Position numbers and translations under genes: made by a program. A stretch of 13,647 bases of DNA from CAZKFG01 sp964551985 (lineage in GTDB: Bacteria; Bacillota; Negativicutes; Acidaminococcales; JAISLQ01): NCBI GenBank assembly GCA_964551985.1, contig CAZKFG010000059.1:1-13647 (forward strand). The letters are read 5' to 3'. Shown here one piece after another: positions 6,855-13,591 of the stretch. Every line of letters begins with the position of its first letter. The first letter of the stretch is position 1. The notes below the pieces were generated by a model. The model saw only the letters and a list, made by a program, of their open reading frames with translations. It had not been told where the DNA came from and ran no database searches.

Positions 6855-7994
6855 TTAACGCAAAATATTACCAGAAATAACCATTCTTTGAGCTTGGTTA
6901 GTGCCTTCATAAATTTGTGTGATTTTAGCATTACGCATAAGTCTTGCAACAGGATACTCTTCAGAATAGCCATAACCACCTAAAACCTGTACAGCATCAA
7001 CTGTAATCTCCATTGCTCTATCTGAAGCATACATTTTAGCTGTAGCCGCAGCCAGACTGTAAGATTGCCCTTGGTCTTTTAGCCAAGCCGCTTTATAAAC
7101 CAAATAACGTGATGCTTCAACTTTAGCATACATATCAGCAAGCATAAAAGCAATGGCTTGTTGAGCCGCAATAGGCTTACCAAATTGCTTTCTTTCTTTA
7201 GAGTATTTTATAGAGTGATCAAGCGCTGCTTGACCAATAGCGAGTGCTTGAGCGGCAATACCAATGCGGCCACCGTCTAGTGTCCACATAGCAATTTTAA
7301 ATCCTTCGCCCTCTTTACCTAGCATATTTTCAGCAGGCACTACCATATCTTGGAATATAAGTTCATAAGTAGCAGATGTTTTAATACCAAGCTTATGCTC
7401 TTTTTTGCCAAACTTGAAGCCCGGTGTATCTTTATCTACAATAAAGGCTGTTATTCCCTTTGTACCTTGTGATTTATCTGTCATCGCAAAAATAACATAA
7501 GTTTGGGCATAAGAACCATTGGTAATGAAAATCTTGCTACCATTAATAATATAATTATCGCCATCACGAACGGCTACAGTCTCTTGACCGGCTGCGTCAG
7601 TTCCTGCATTAGGTTCAGTCAAACCAAACGCACCAATTTTCTCTCCGGTAGCCAGTGGTGTTAACCATTTCTCTTTTTGTTCTGGCGTACCAAACTTATC
7701 AATCGGACTTGCGCAAAGTGAGATACTGGCAGAAAAAGCCACCCCTAGCCCATCATCCACTTTGGAGATTTCCTCTACGGCAAGAATATAGCTCATATAA
7801 TCTAGCCCTAATCCGCCGTATTTTTCCTCAAAACAAATACCCGTAAAACCAAGAGCCCCAATCTCATCATACAGCTCTTTGGAAAACTCTGCCGCCTCGT
7901 CGCGTTCTGCTAAAGTAGGCAGCACCTTTTTTTGAGCAAAATCACGAGCCAGTGCTTGGATTTCTAATTGCTCATCTGTAAGTTGGAAATTCAT
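6855..7994 (-). CDS. bcd: Butanoyl-CoA dehydrogenase (short-chain acyl-CoA dehydrogenase)
   Basis: This 379-residue flavoprotein has the normal length for the acyl-CoA dehydrogenase family. It would reduce crotonyl-CoA to butanoyl-CoA using electrons from EtfAB. The N-terminal helical domain contains KYGGLGLDY near 59-66. The beta domain has GAFGLTEPNAGTD (121-133) and KIFITNGSYA (154-163). The C-terminal domain shows RKQFGKPI (268-275), QVLGGYGYSEEYPV (336-349) and the catalytic base E363 in IYEGTNQAQR, at the position used by short-chain enzymes. It is first in the operon with etfB, etfA and crt, and its ATG follows GAGGGGG. Some close relatives use other short acyl-CoAs, but the neighbours favour butanoyl-CoA/crotonyl-CoA. 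Confidence 0.95.
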   Translation of the reverse strand: MNFQLTDEQLEIQALARDFAQKKVLPTLAERDEAAEFSKELYDEIGALGFTGICFEEKYGGLGLDYMSYILAVEEISKVDDGLGVAFSASISLCASPIDKFGTPEQKEKWLTPLATGEKIGAFGLTEPNAGTDAAGQETVAVRDGDNYIINGSKIFITNGSYAQTYVIFAMTDKSQGTKGITAFIVDKDTPGFKFGKKEHKLGIKTSATYELIFQDMVVPAENMLGKEGEGFKIAMWTLDGGRIGIAAQALAIGQAALDHSIKYSKERKQFGKPIAAQQAIAFMLADMYAKVEASRYLVYKAAWLKDQGQSYSLAAATAKMYASDRAMEITVDAVQVLGGYGYSEEYPVARLMRNAKITQIYEGTNQAQRMVISGNILR

Positions 7995-8051
7995 AATCTT
8001 ACCCCCTCAAAAAAATAATTTTTTTATATGATTTGCGAAACCATACCTAAA

Positions 8052-8080
8052 ATTATAACAAAAAAAAATATTTATAACAA
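8052..8080 (-). promoter_or_regulatory. Promoter of the bcd-etfB-etfA-crt operon
   Basis: The minus strand has -35 TTGTTA (8075-8080), a 17-nt spacer, and a perfect -10 TATAAT (8052-8057). The predicted start is near 8045, about 50 nt before the bcd ATG. The sequence TTGTTATAA occurs twice, at 8072-8080 and 8053-8061, so each promoter box sits in one copy of a direct repeat. Confidence 0.75.
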
Positions 8081-8207
8081 GAAAACAATACTTATTTTAT
8101 TTATCAGATCAAGAATAACAACCTGCCTTGTAAATTATTATCAATAAAATACTATACAGTACAATCTAAAATTCCTTTTAATAGTGGCTATGAAAAAATT
8201 TCAAGTG

Positions 8208-8213
8208 TATAAT
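8208..8213 (+). promoter_or_regulatory. Candidate -10 box for the alpha/beta hydrolase gene
   Basis: A perfect TATAAT lies 54 nt before the ATG at 8267. The -35 position 17 nt upstream (TGGCTA, 8185-8190) is poor. A second possibility further upstream is TTGTAA with TACTAT near 8129-8156. The rest of 8081-8207 shows nothing I can name. Confidence 0.4.
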
Positions 8214-8266
8214 AAAATAAAATTAAACTATAGTACTCAAAATGATACTTATATCCGGAGAGAAAA

Positions 8267-8965
8267 ATGATTGTAGAAAAAATCAAAATCCAAAATATCC
8301 CTGCTATTATTTTTGGTGAAAAATCAGATAAAATATATATTTACGTTCACGGAAAAATGTCTTGCAAAAAAGAAGCCTTCAATTTCGCTGAAATAGCCTT
8401 AAACTATGGCTATCAAACACTTAGTTTTGATTTGCCAGAACATGGCGATAGAAAAGATAATACTTATCTCTGCGATGTTCAAAATAGTATTTACGATCTT
8501 AATGTTATTGCTGACTATGTCTTTAGCTTATGGGAAAATGTAAATTTATTTGCTTGTAGTCTTGGTGCATATTTTAGCTTAAACGCTTATGCAAAAAGAC
8601 CTTTTCAAAAATGTCTGTTTCAATCGCCTATATTGGATATGTATTATCTTATCAATCAAATGTTTAATTGGTTTAACATAACAGAAGAAAGACTAATTGC
8701 TGAAAAAAAAATATATACCCCCATTGATATACTGCGTATAAACTACTACCAGTATGTTAAAGAGCATCCTATTGATAAATGGCCAATTCCAACATCAATT
8801 CTCTATGCCGGAAAAGACAATCTCCAACCAATAAAGATAATTAAAAAATTTGTAAAAACTAATAACTGCGAGCTGACAATATCACCGACAAGCGAGCATC
8901 CTTTTTTACAAAACCATGATTTAAAAATATTGAATACTTGGTTTGAAAGTAATATTCGTACCTAA
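8267..8965 (+). CDS. Small alpha/beta hydrolase of unknown substrate
   Basis: This 232-residue protein has the order of an alpha/beta hydrolase: an oxyanion-hole stretch YVHGK (26-30), a strand-turn FDLPEHGD near 54-61, the nucleophile S98 in ACSLG (96-100), an acid D184 in YAGKDN and H211 in SEHPF. The first glycine of the GxSxG elbow is alanine, a tolerated variation. No signal peptide or membrane segment is visible, so it is predicted to be cytoplasmic. An insertion between about 121 and 165, rich in aromatic residues, would form the lid. The ATG follows CCGGAGAG. It is divergent from the bcd operon and convergent with the SnoaL-like gene, and no clear terminator follows it. The substrate cannot be told; esterase or thioesterase activity would both fit. 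Confidence 0.8.
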   Translation: MIVEKIKIQNIPAIIFGEKSDKIYIYVHGKMSCKKEAFNFAEIALNYGYQTLSFDLPEHGDRKDNTYLCDVQNSIYDLNVIADYVFSLWENVNLFACSLGAYFSLNAYAKRPFQKCLFQSPILDMYYLINQMFNWFNITEERLIAEKKIYTPIDILRINYYQYVKEHPIDKWPIPTSILYAGKDNLQPIKIIKKFVKTNNCELTISPTSEHPFLQNHDLKILNTWFESNIRT

Positions 8966-8993
8966 CAAAAATAAAACCACTCACCTATAACTA

Positions 8994-9076
8994 CTTTTTA
9001 ACAGCTGTTTTCCCCAAAACTAATCTTTACTCTTGGTTCCTTCGAGTTTTTTTCTAAAGCTCATAAAAGTATATCT
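8994..9076 (-). pseudogene. Decayed C-terminal fragment of a paralogue of the DUF6173-like gene
   Basis: This stretch aligns with 9646-9731, the end of the gene at 9657-9980 and its downstream flank. For example, 8994-9011 matches 9646-9663 at 15 of 18 bases without a gap. On the minus strand it can be read as ILL-stop-ALEKNSKEPRVKISF, against ILLRAVEKQNPKEPRAKIGF in the intact gene. The arginine codon has become TGA (9061-9063), one codon is lost in the middle, and a one-base deletion shifts the frame near the original stop. Everything upstream of this tail is missing: similarity fades at about 9076, 12 nt from the stop codon of the SnoaL-like gene. It is a relic, not a functional gene. Confidence 0.75.
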
Positions 9077-9087
9077 GTTAAACTATT

Positions 9088-9444
9088 CTAATCAAGCGGT
9101 AAATTATGCTGCTGTAGAAATGTTAGCTTATCCCAATATCCTCTTTGATAAAGAATCTTACCATTTACCACGTGAAAAAAACCACATCCACGCAAACCCA
9201 ATGGTTCTTTCCATTCCATAATTGCCCACTGTCCATCTTCAAATATATTTTCAACAATAGTAACCATCTTAGCAGTTGCAAACTCCTTTTTAAACATCTC
9301 TTCTATTGACTTTATCCCAACAACAGGCAAATTTGCCACTTGGTGATTTGTCGCATCATCGTGATATAAAGCAATCAACGATGCAATATCTGCCGCATTA
9401 AACGCATCCACCCATTTTATAAGTACTTCTTTTGGTCTTAACAT
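9088..9444 (-). CDS. SnoaL/NTF2-like superfamily protein
   Basis: This 118-residue protein fits the SnoaL-like polyketide-cyclase/NTF2 fold: an N-terminal helix with WVDAFNAADIASLIALYHDDA (split here as WVDAFNAAD and IASLIALYHDDA), then the strand containing NLPVVGIKSIEEMF, and a C-terminal sheet with WAIMEWKEP and GCGFFHVVNGKILYQRGYWD. Proteins of this fold bind small hydrophobic ligands or act as isomerases, cyclases or dehydratases, and the sequence does not say which. The ATG at 9442-9444 follows a strong GGAGGAG site. It lies downstream of the DUF6173-like gene on the same strand and just upstream of the decayed copy of that gene. Predicted to be cytoplasmic. A two-option promoter lies at 9491-9531. 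Confidence 0.8.
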   Translation of the reverse strand: MLRPKEVLIKWVDAFNAADIASLIALYHDDATNHQVANLPVVGIKSIEEMFKKEFATAKMVTIVENIFEDGQWAIMEWKEPLGLRGCGFFHVVNGKILYQRGYWDKLTFLQQHNLPLD

Positions 9445-9490
9445 TACTACTCCTCCACATTGTCATTTTGCAGCTAGTAAATTTCAAAAT

Positions 9491-9531
9491 AATATAATTC
9501 AAAGTTTAAAACCCTTCAACTAAAATGTCAA
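9491..9531 (-). promoter_or_regulatory. Two overlapping candidate promoters of the SnoaL-like gene
   Basis: On the minus strand, option one is a perfect TTGACA (9526-9531) with TAAACT (9503-9508) at 17 nt. Option two is TTGAAG (9514-9519) with TATATT (9491-9496), also at 17 nt. Both lie 47-90 nt before the start codon. The remaining bases 9532-9656 are AT-rich, with an all-AT dyad (AATAATTA/TAATTATT near 9625-9642) that might weakly terminate the gene at 9657. Confidence 0.5.
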
Positions 9532-9656
9532 ACAGCATATTATATAAATTAAAAATATATTTAAACAACATTTTAGCTAATAAAAATGATTAACAAAAAT
9601 AACTTTGCTACTTTTGGCATTAAATAATTATTTAATTATTCTTTGCTTTTCAACAA

Positions 9657-9980
9657 CTATTTTACAAAAAAACCAATCTTTGCTCTTGGCTCTTTTGGAT
9701 TTTGTTTTTCTACAGCCCTTAAAAGTATATTCAATTGAGATAAATGCTGTATAAGCTCAATTGGCTCTCCCTTTAGATTACCTGTAAATATGAATAGATC
9801 TGGTTTTAAATAAGTCATTTTCTCAACATTAAATTCTATGCTATTGCCAAAATGTACTAACCTATACGCTATTTCCTTGTTTTTTTCAAGATCTTTTTCA
9901 AAATCACCAATCACTTTAATAAGATGGTTAAACATCGCCATCGCTTCATCTGTTTTATCTTTTTTCTTTTTACTCTGCAT
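9657..9980 (-). CDS. DUF6173-like small protein of unknown function
   Basis: This 107-residue protein begins with a lysine-rich stretch, followed by a helix (FNHLIKVIGDFEKDLEKN), then RLVHFGNSIEFNVEKMTY, PDLFIFTGNLKG, IELIQHLSQLNILLRAVEK and a PRAKIGFFVK tail. The pattern of GNSIxFxV, PxLxxFxG, LIQHLSQLxxLLxA and PRxxIGF recalls the DUF6173 family from memory; this is unverified and no function is known to me. No signal peptide or membrane segment is visible. The ATG at 9978-9980 is preferred over the GTG one codon earlier because AGGA (9987-9990) is then 6 nt away. A decayed relative of its 3' end lies at 8994-9076. It is transcribed divergently from the AhpD-like gene from facing promoters. 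Confidence 0.7.
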   Translation of the reverse strand: MQSKKKKDKTDEAMAMFNHLIKVIGDFEKDLEKNKEIAYRLVHFGNSIEFNVEKMTYLKPDLFIFTGNLKGEPIELIQHLSQLNILLRAVEKQNPKEPRAKIGFFVK

Positions 9981-10003
9981 CACTTATCCTACTTTCTTTA
10001 CTT

Positions 10004-10031
10004 TTTATAATATAATAATACCATTTTTCAA
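10004..10031 (-). promoter_or_regulatory. Promoter of the DUF6173-like gene
   Basis: The minus strand has TTGAAA (10026-10031) and TATAAA (10004-10009), each five of six consensus bases, with a 16-nt spacer. It lies back to back with the promoter of the AhpD-like gene (-10 at 10043-10048), so the two could share control. Confidence 0.6.
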
Positions 10032-10039
10032 TTCTCTTG

Positions 10040-10048
10040 TGTTATAAT
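10040..10048 (+). promoter_or_regulatory. Extended -10 promoter of the AhpD-like gene
   Basis: TGT followed by TATAAT (10043-10048) makes a perfect extended -10 element. The -35 position is poor, as is common with extended -10 promoters. The start would fall near 10055, giving a leader of about 22 nt containing the AAGGAGGG ribosome site. Confidence 0.65.
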
Positions 10049-10076
10049 TATGTAAATTGTATTAAGGAGGGTTTTT

Positions 10077-10421
10077 ATGGCAAACGATTGGCAAGAAGTT
10101 TTAAACGCAACAAAAGAAGCTTTTTTAAATTTAGGTAAAGGCAATCCAGAACTCACTCGCACAGCTATGTCACTAGGCAGTTCAGGAAACAAAGGAGCAT
10201 TAGACCATAAGACAAGAGAGTTAATATCTTTGGCTGTTGCCGCAACAACCCGCTGTGAAGGATGCATTGCCATACACGCCGAACAAGCAGCAAAAATCGG
10301 TGCTACTCGTCAAGAAATCTTAGAAACCTTAGCTGTTGCAGTTGGCATGAACACTGGCGCCGCAATTGTTTACTCAGGTAAAATTTTACAAGCATACGAC
10401 CAAATGATAGAGCAGAAATAA
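10077..10421 (+). CDS. Carboxymuconolactone decarboxylase family protein, AhpD-like
   Basis: This 114-residue protein belongs to the CMD/AhpD-like all-helical fold. It carries the motif C60-x2-C63-x3-H67 (RCEGCIAIH) and E48 in DHKTRELISLAVA, the residues used for thiol-based peroxidase or disulfide chemistry in AhpD. It ends with the typical TLAVAVGMNTGAAIVYSGK helix pair. The role is probably a cytoplasmic thiol reductase or peroxidase in oxidative stress. True AhpD is larger, so the partner and substrate are open; gamma-carboxymuconolactone decarboxylase itself is unlikely because that enzyme lacks the CxxC. AAGGAGGG precedes the ATG. It is monocistronic, with a terminator at 10446-10474. 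Confidence 0.88.
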   Translation: MANDWQEVLNATKEAFLNLGKGNPELTRTAMSLGSSGNKGALDHKTRELISLAVAATTRCEGCIAIHAEQAAKIGATRQEILETLAVAVGMNTGAAIVYSGKILQAYDQMIEQK

Positions 10422-10445
10422 TCATATAATTTATATGGCAACTTT

Positions 10446-10474
10446 AGCGGATGGTTTTACTATCCGCTTTTTTT
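10446..10474 (+). terminator. Rho-independent terminator after the AhpD-like gene
   Basis: AGCGGAT (10446-10452) pairs with ATCCGCT (10462-10468) around a 9-nt loop, followed by a run of T. It lies 25 nt past the stop codon. Confidence 0.85.
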
Positions 10475-10512
10475 ATTTGATAAAAAATCACTATAAATAA
10501 AGAGGAAATAAT

Positions 10513-11022
10513 ATGATATTAAAAACCCCAAGATTGCATTTGCGCAAGATGATTCAATCAGACTATCCATCATTATGCAAAATATTACAAGATAAAGAAG
10601 TTATGTATGCTTATGAACACGCTTTTAGCGATTTAGAAGTACAAGAGTGGCTGGATAAACAAATAAACAACTACGAAAAATATGGTTTTGGCTTGTGGGC
10701 AGTGATTTTAAAAGAAACCAATAAAATGATTGGTCAATGTGGACTAACAATGCAAGATTGTAACAACACTAAAGTTGTTGAAGTAGGCTATCTCTTTGAA
10801 AAAGCATTCTGGCATAACGGCTATGCCAGTGAAGCCGCCCTAGCTTGCCAAAACTATGCCTTCAATGTTCTACGAGCAAAAGAAGTCTTTTCTATAATTC
10901 GTGATTCCAATATATCTTCACAAAATGTAGCTAAAAGAAATGGTATGAGCTTAAAATCTAGCTTTATCAAACACTACTACGGCATTGACATGCTTCATTT
11001 AGTCTTTTCAGTAACCAAATAA
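10513..11022 (+). CDS. GNAT family N-acetyltransferase, RimJ/RimL-like
   Basis: This 169-residue protein opens with the LKTPRLHLRKM strand typical of RimJ/RimL-like acetyltransferases. The acetyl-CoA site is visible as VEVGYLFEKAFWHNGYASEA (split: VEVGYLFEKAF, WHNGYASEA), where HNGYAS (101-106) corresponds to the Q/R-x-x-G-x-G/A pyrophosphate loop. The C-terminal part has RDSNISSQNVAKRNGM (130-145), the usual asparagine-containing helix. It would transfer acetyl from acetyl-CoA to an amine; whether the target is a protein N-terminus or a small molecule cannot be read. AGAGGA is 7 nt before the ATG. The stop codon lies in the terminator stem shared with fba. No good promoter is visible in the 38 nt after the preceding terminator, so some expression may come from read-through. 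Confidence 0.88.
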   Translation: MILKTPRLHLRKMIQSDYPSLCKILQDKEVMYAYEHAFSDLEVQEWLDKQINNYEKYGFGLWAVILKETNKMIGQCGLTMQDCNNTKVVEVGYLFEKAFWHNGYASEAALACQNYAFNVLRAKEVFSIIRDSNISSQNVAKRNGMSLKSSFIKHYYGIDMLHLVFSVTK

Positions 11023-11054
11023 GCCACAAAACAAAAATGTTTCGTGGCTTATTT
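11017..11054. terminator. Bidirectional terminator between the GNAT gene and fba
   Basis: An 11-bp stem pairs 11017-11027 (AAATAAGCCAC) with 11044-11054 (GTGGCTTATTT). An inner AAAC/GTTT helix follows an A-C mismatch. The GNAT stop codon (11020-11022) is in the left arm. Both strands end in T-runs, suiting the two convergent genes. Confidence 0.85.
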
Positions 11055-11065
11055 TTACTTTAAAA

Positions 11066-11995
11066 TTATAACCTATTACTACAATTGAGTACATTTTTAA
11101 TCTTATGCGCAACCATATCTTTTATAGCCTCTCTGGCAGGAGCTAAATACTGACGAGGGTCAAAGTCACTTGGATTTTTAACAAAATGCTTTCTTATTGA
11201 CGCTGTCATCGCAAGACGCAAATCAGTATCAATGTTTATTTTACAAACACCCATTGTACTTGCTTTGAGTAGCATATCTTCTGGCACACCCTGCGCGTCG
11301 TCAATCTTGCCGCCATATTCATTACACTCTTTGACAAATTGTGGCAAAACCGTAGATGCTCCGTGTAGCACTAGTGGGTAATTAAGAAGCATACTGCTGA
11401 TTTTCTCAAGTCTTGCAAAATCAAGCGATGGATCGCCTTTAAATTTATACGCACCGTGACTTGTACCAATAGCAATAGCTAAAGAATCCACACCCGTTCT
11501 TTGTACAAACTCTACCGCCTGATCTGGATCTGTGTAGCTTGCATCTTTACTGCTTACTTTAACGGCATCTTCGACTCCGGCTAAACGCCCGAGTTCTGCC
11601 TCTACAACAACACCTTTATCGTGAGCATATTCAACTACCTTTTTAGTCAAAGCAATATTCTCCTCAAAAGAATGCTTGGAGCCATCTATCATAACAGAAG
11701 TAAATCCGCCGTCAATACAAGCTTTGCATATCTCAAAATCTTCACCGTGATCTAAATGCAAACAAATTGGCAAATCCGAATCAATAATTGCCGCCTCCAC
11801 AAGCTTTGTCAAATAAATATGTTTTGCATACTTTCTCGCCCCTGCCGAAACTTGCAAAATTATCGGCGCCTGCTCTTGTTTTGCCGCCTCTACTATGCCT
11901 TGAATAATTTCCATATTATTAACATTAAAGGCACCTACAGCATATTTCCCTTGATAAGCCTTCTTAAACATCTGAGTACTTGTTACTAATGGCAT
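11066..11995 (-). CDS. fba: Class II fructose-1,6-bisphosphate aldolase
   Basis: This 309-residue zinc aldolase cleaves fructose 1,6-bisphosphate to dihydroxyacetone phosphate and glyceraldehyde 3-phosphate in glycolysis, and the reverse in gluconeogenesis. Visible active-site features are the catalytic D82 and zinc ligand H83 in LHLDHGED, VEAELG (131-136), zinc ligands H180 (GTSHGAYK) and H211 (LVLHGAS), and the phosphate-binding KINIDTDLR near 252-260. Length and motifs fit the shorter fba (FbaA/GatY-like) class found in Gram-positive bacteria. Tagatose-bisphosphate aldolases are close relatives, but no galactitol or tagatose genes are nearby. The ATG follows a GGGGGA site. It has its own extended -10 promoter just behind the permease gene. 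Confidence 0.94.
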   Translation of the reverse strand: MPLVTSTQMFKKAYQGKYAVGAFNVNNMEIIQGIVEAAKQEQAPIILQVSAGARKYAKHIYLTKLVEAAIIDSDLPICLHLDHGEDFEICKACIDGGFTSVMIDGSKHSFEENIALTKKVVEYAHDKGVVVEAELGRLAGVEDAVKVSSKDASYTDPDQAVEFVQRTGVDSLAIAIGTSHGAYKFKGDPSLDFARLEKISSMLLNYPLVLHGASTVLPQFVKECNEYGGKIDDAQGVPEDMLLKASTMGVCKINIDTDLRLAMTASIRKHFVKNPSDFDPRQYLAPAREAIKDMVAHKIKNVLNCSNRL

Positions 11996-12029
11996 AACTT
12001 ATCCCCCTTCAAAGTTTATTGTTAATTCT

Positions 12030-12058
12030 ATTATATCACACTATTTTAATCATAAAAA
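12030..12058 (-). promoter_or_regulatory. Extended -10 promoter of fba
   Basis: The minus strand reads TGA then TATAAT (-10 at 12030-12035), a perfect extended -10. The -35 position (TTTTTA, 12053-12058) is weak and overlaps the last codons of the permease gene. No terminator separates the two genes, so read-through from the permease is also possible. Confidence 0.65.
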
Positions 12059-13351
12059 CGCCCTTACCAAAATAAACATACCCGCTAAAAAAATCATTGG
12101 CATACTAAGACTTTTCTTTTTACCACAAAAAAACTTCAACAACACATAAGAAACCACCCCAACCTCAATCCCCACAGATATACTATAAGAAAATGGCATA
12201 AACAAAACAGTAAGAACTGCTGGAACAAATTCAGTCCAATCCTCCGTATCTAGTTCTTTAAACCCCTTAAACATATAAATCCCTGTCAAAATAAGCGCAG
12301 GAGCTGTCGCGCAAGCAGGCACTATGCTAATAATCGGCGAAAAAAACATCGCAAGCAAAAACAATACCGCAACAACAACAGACACAAGACCAGTCCTACC
12401 ACCTTGCTCAACACCAGAGGCACTCTCTACATAAGAAGATACTGTCGATGTACCAAGCACCGAGCCAAAAGTCGTCCCCAAAGCATCAGTTAAAAGAGCA
12501 TATTTCGCCCTTGGCAAATTACCATCTTTATCCAGCAAATTACCCCTTATCGCAACACCAATTACCGTCCCTAAACTATTAAAAAAATCCACAAAAAACA
12601 GTGTCATAACAATAAGCCAAAAACCCGTCGTCCAAATTTGAGAAAAATCAAACTGGAAAAAAATCGGCTCAACAGAAGGCGGCATAGATACTATACCCTG
12701 CGGCATTTTAGCTACCCCGACAAGCACAGCCAAAAATGTTACCGTCAAAATACCAATCAACATAGCTCCCACAACGCGATAATAAGTCAAAACAACCATA
12801 AGCAAAAAACCAAAAAAAGAAAGCAGCGGCACAAAAGAATTTTTAAAATCACCGAGTTTTACCATCGTTGCTGCATCTTTTACAATTATCCCTGAAGTCT
12901 GCAGACCTATAAAGATTATAAAAAGTCCTATCCCACAAGATATAGCAATCTTAAGCGACTGCGGAATAGCATTTAAAATAGCCTCTCTAAAATTGGTCAA
13001 AGTAAGCACAGCAAACAATATTCCCTCAATAAACACCGCCGCCAGTGCTACCTGCCAAGGCACCTTCATTGCCAAAACAACCGTAAACGTAAAAAAAGCA
13101 TTGACACCCATACCAGGCGCTAGCGCAATAGGATAATTAGCTAAAAAAGCCATGAGCAAAGTCGCCATAGCACTAATAAGACAAGTCGTCGTCAAAACAG
13201 AACCAAAAGGCATCCCGGCATTTTGTAAAATACTCGGATGAACAAAAATAATATAAGACATCGTCATAAAAGTCGTAAACCCTGCCAAAACCTCTGTTCT
13301 AACAGTCGTACCAGCATTTTTTAGAGAAAAATACTTTTCAAGATATTGCAT
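12050..13351 (-). CDS. AzgA/PbuG-type purine permease (hypoxanthine/guanine/adenine), NCS2 superfamily
   Basis: This 433-residue, very hydrophobic protein should form about 13-14 membrane helices and import purine bases by proton symport. Family signatures are VLAGFTTFMTMSYIIFVHP (21-39), ALAPGMGVNAFFTFTV (76-90), TLFFVDFFNSLGTVIGVA (249-266), and GTSTVSSYVESASGV followed by GGRTGL (299-321). In most relatives I recall, the TM8 motif reads FVDxFDTxGT. Here the second acidic residue is N257, which could affect substrate preference. AAGGAG (13359-13364) lies 7 nt before the ATG. The minus-strand extended -10 TGA-TACAAT (-10 at 13379-13384) is a likely promoter. I found no purine riboswitch in the leader. 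fba follows on the same strand. Exact substrate is not resolvable. Confidence 0.92.
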   Translation of the reverse strand: MQYLEKYFSLKNAGTTVRTEVLAGFTTFMTMSYIIFVHPSILQNAGMPFGSVLTTTCLISAMATLLMAFLANYPIALAPGMGVNAFFTFTVVLAMKVPWQVALAAVFIEGILFAVLTLTNFREAILNAIPQSLKIAISCGIGLFIIFIGLQTSGIIVKDAATMVKLGDFKNSFVPLLSFFGFLLMVVLTYYRVVGAMLIGILTVTFLAVLVGVAKMPQGIVSMPPSVEPIFFQFDFSQIWTTGFWLIVMTLFFVDFFNSLGTVIGVAIRGNLLDKDGNLPRAKYALLTDALGTTFGSVLGTSTVSSYVESASGVEQGGRTGLVSVVVAVLFLLAMFFSPIISIVPACATAPALILTGIYMFKGFKELDTEDWTEFVPAVLTVLFMPFSYSISVGIEVGVVSYVLLKFFCGKKKSLSMPMIFLAGMFILVRAFL

Positions 13352-13378
13352 AAAAAAGCTCCTTGAGATGTTTTTTAC

Positions 13379-13387
13379 ATTGTATCA
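13379..13387 (-). promoter_or_regulatory. Candidate extended -10 promoter of the purine permease
   Basis: The minus strand reads TGA-TACAAT (-10 at 13379-13384, five of six consensus). The -35 region is only T-rich. The leader would be about 20 nt, too short for a riboswitch. Bases 13388-13555 hold no gene; there is an imperfect hairpin, ATCTTTTCG (13486-13494) with CGAAAATAT (13520-13528), of unknown meaning. Confidence 0.45.
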
Positions 13388-13555
13388 TATTTTTTAAAAA
13401 ACAAAAATATCTATAAAAAATTACTGCTTGTAAAAATATACTGAAAAATGCTAATCGTTTTTGTAATTTATCCTTCACTATAGTCATCTTTTCGTATCTA
13501 TACGTACAAATTTATCTTGCGAAAATATGAATAAAACTTCTAGCCCCAAACCATA

Positions 13556-13582
13556 AAAAACCCCGCTTAAAGCGGGGTTTTT
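13556..13582 (-). terminator. Strong Rho-independent terminator of the right-edge gene
   Basis: AAAAACCCCGCTT (13556-13568) pairs perfectly with AAGCGGGGTTTTT (13570-13582), leaving a formal 1-nt centre (in practice a small loop). Read on the minus strand it ends in T-runs and lies 9 nt past the stop codon at 13592-13594. The A/T flanks would allow action on either strand. Confidence 0.9.
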
Positions 13583-13591
13583 GGGTTTTTT

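Noticed and set aside
9625..9642. Strong terminator after the DUF6173-like gene
   Set aside because: The dyad AATAATTA/TAATTATT contains no G or C, so it would make a very weak hairpin; mentioned only as a possibility.
8994..9731. Insertion element or transposon bounded by the two similar 80-bp stretches
   Set aside because: There is no transposase, no terminal inverted repeat and no target duplication; the repeats are ends of a gene and its relic.
13352..13480. Purine riboswitch before the permease
   Set aside because: I could not find the three-helix layout or the conserved core bases on the minus strand, and the inferred leader is only about 20 nt.
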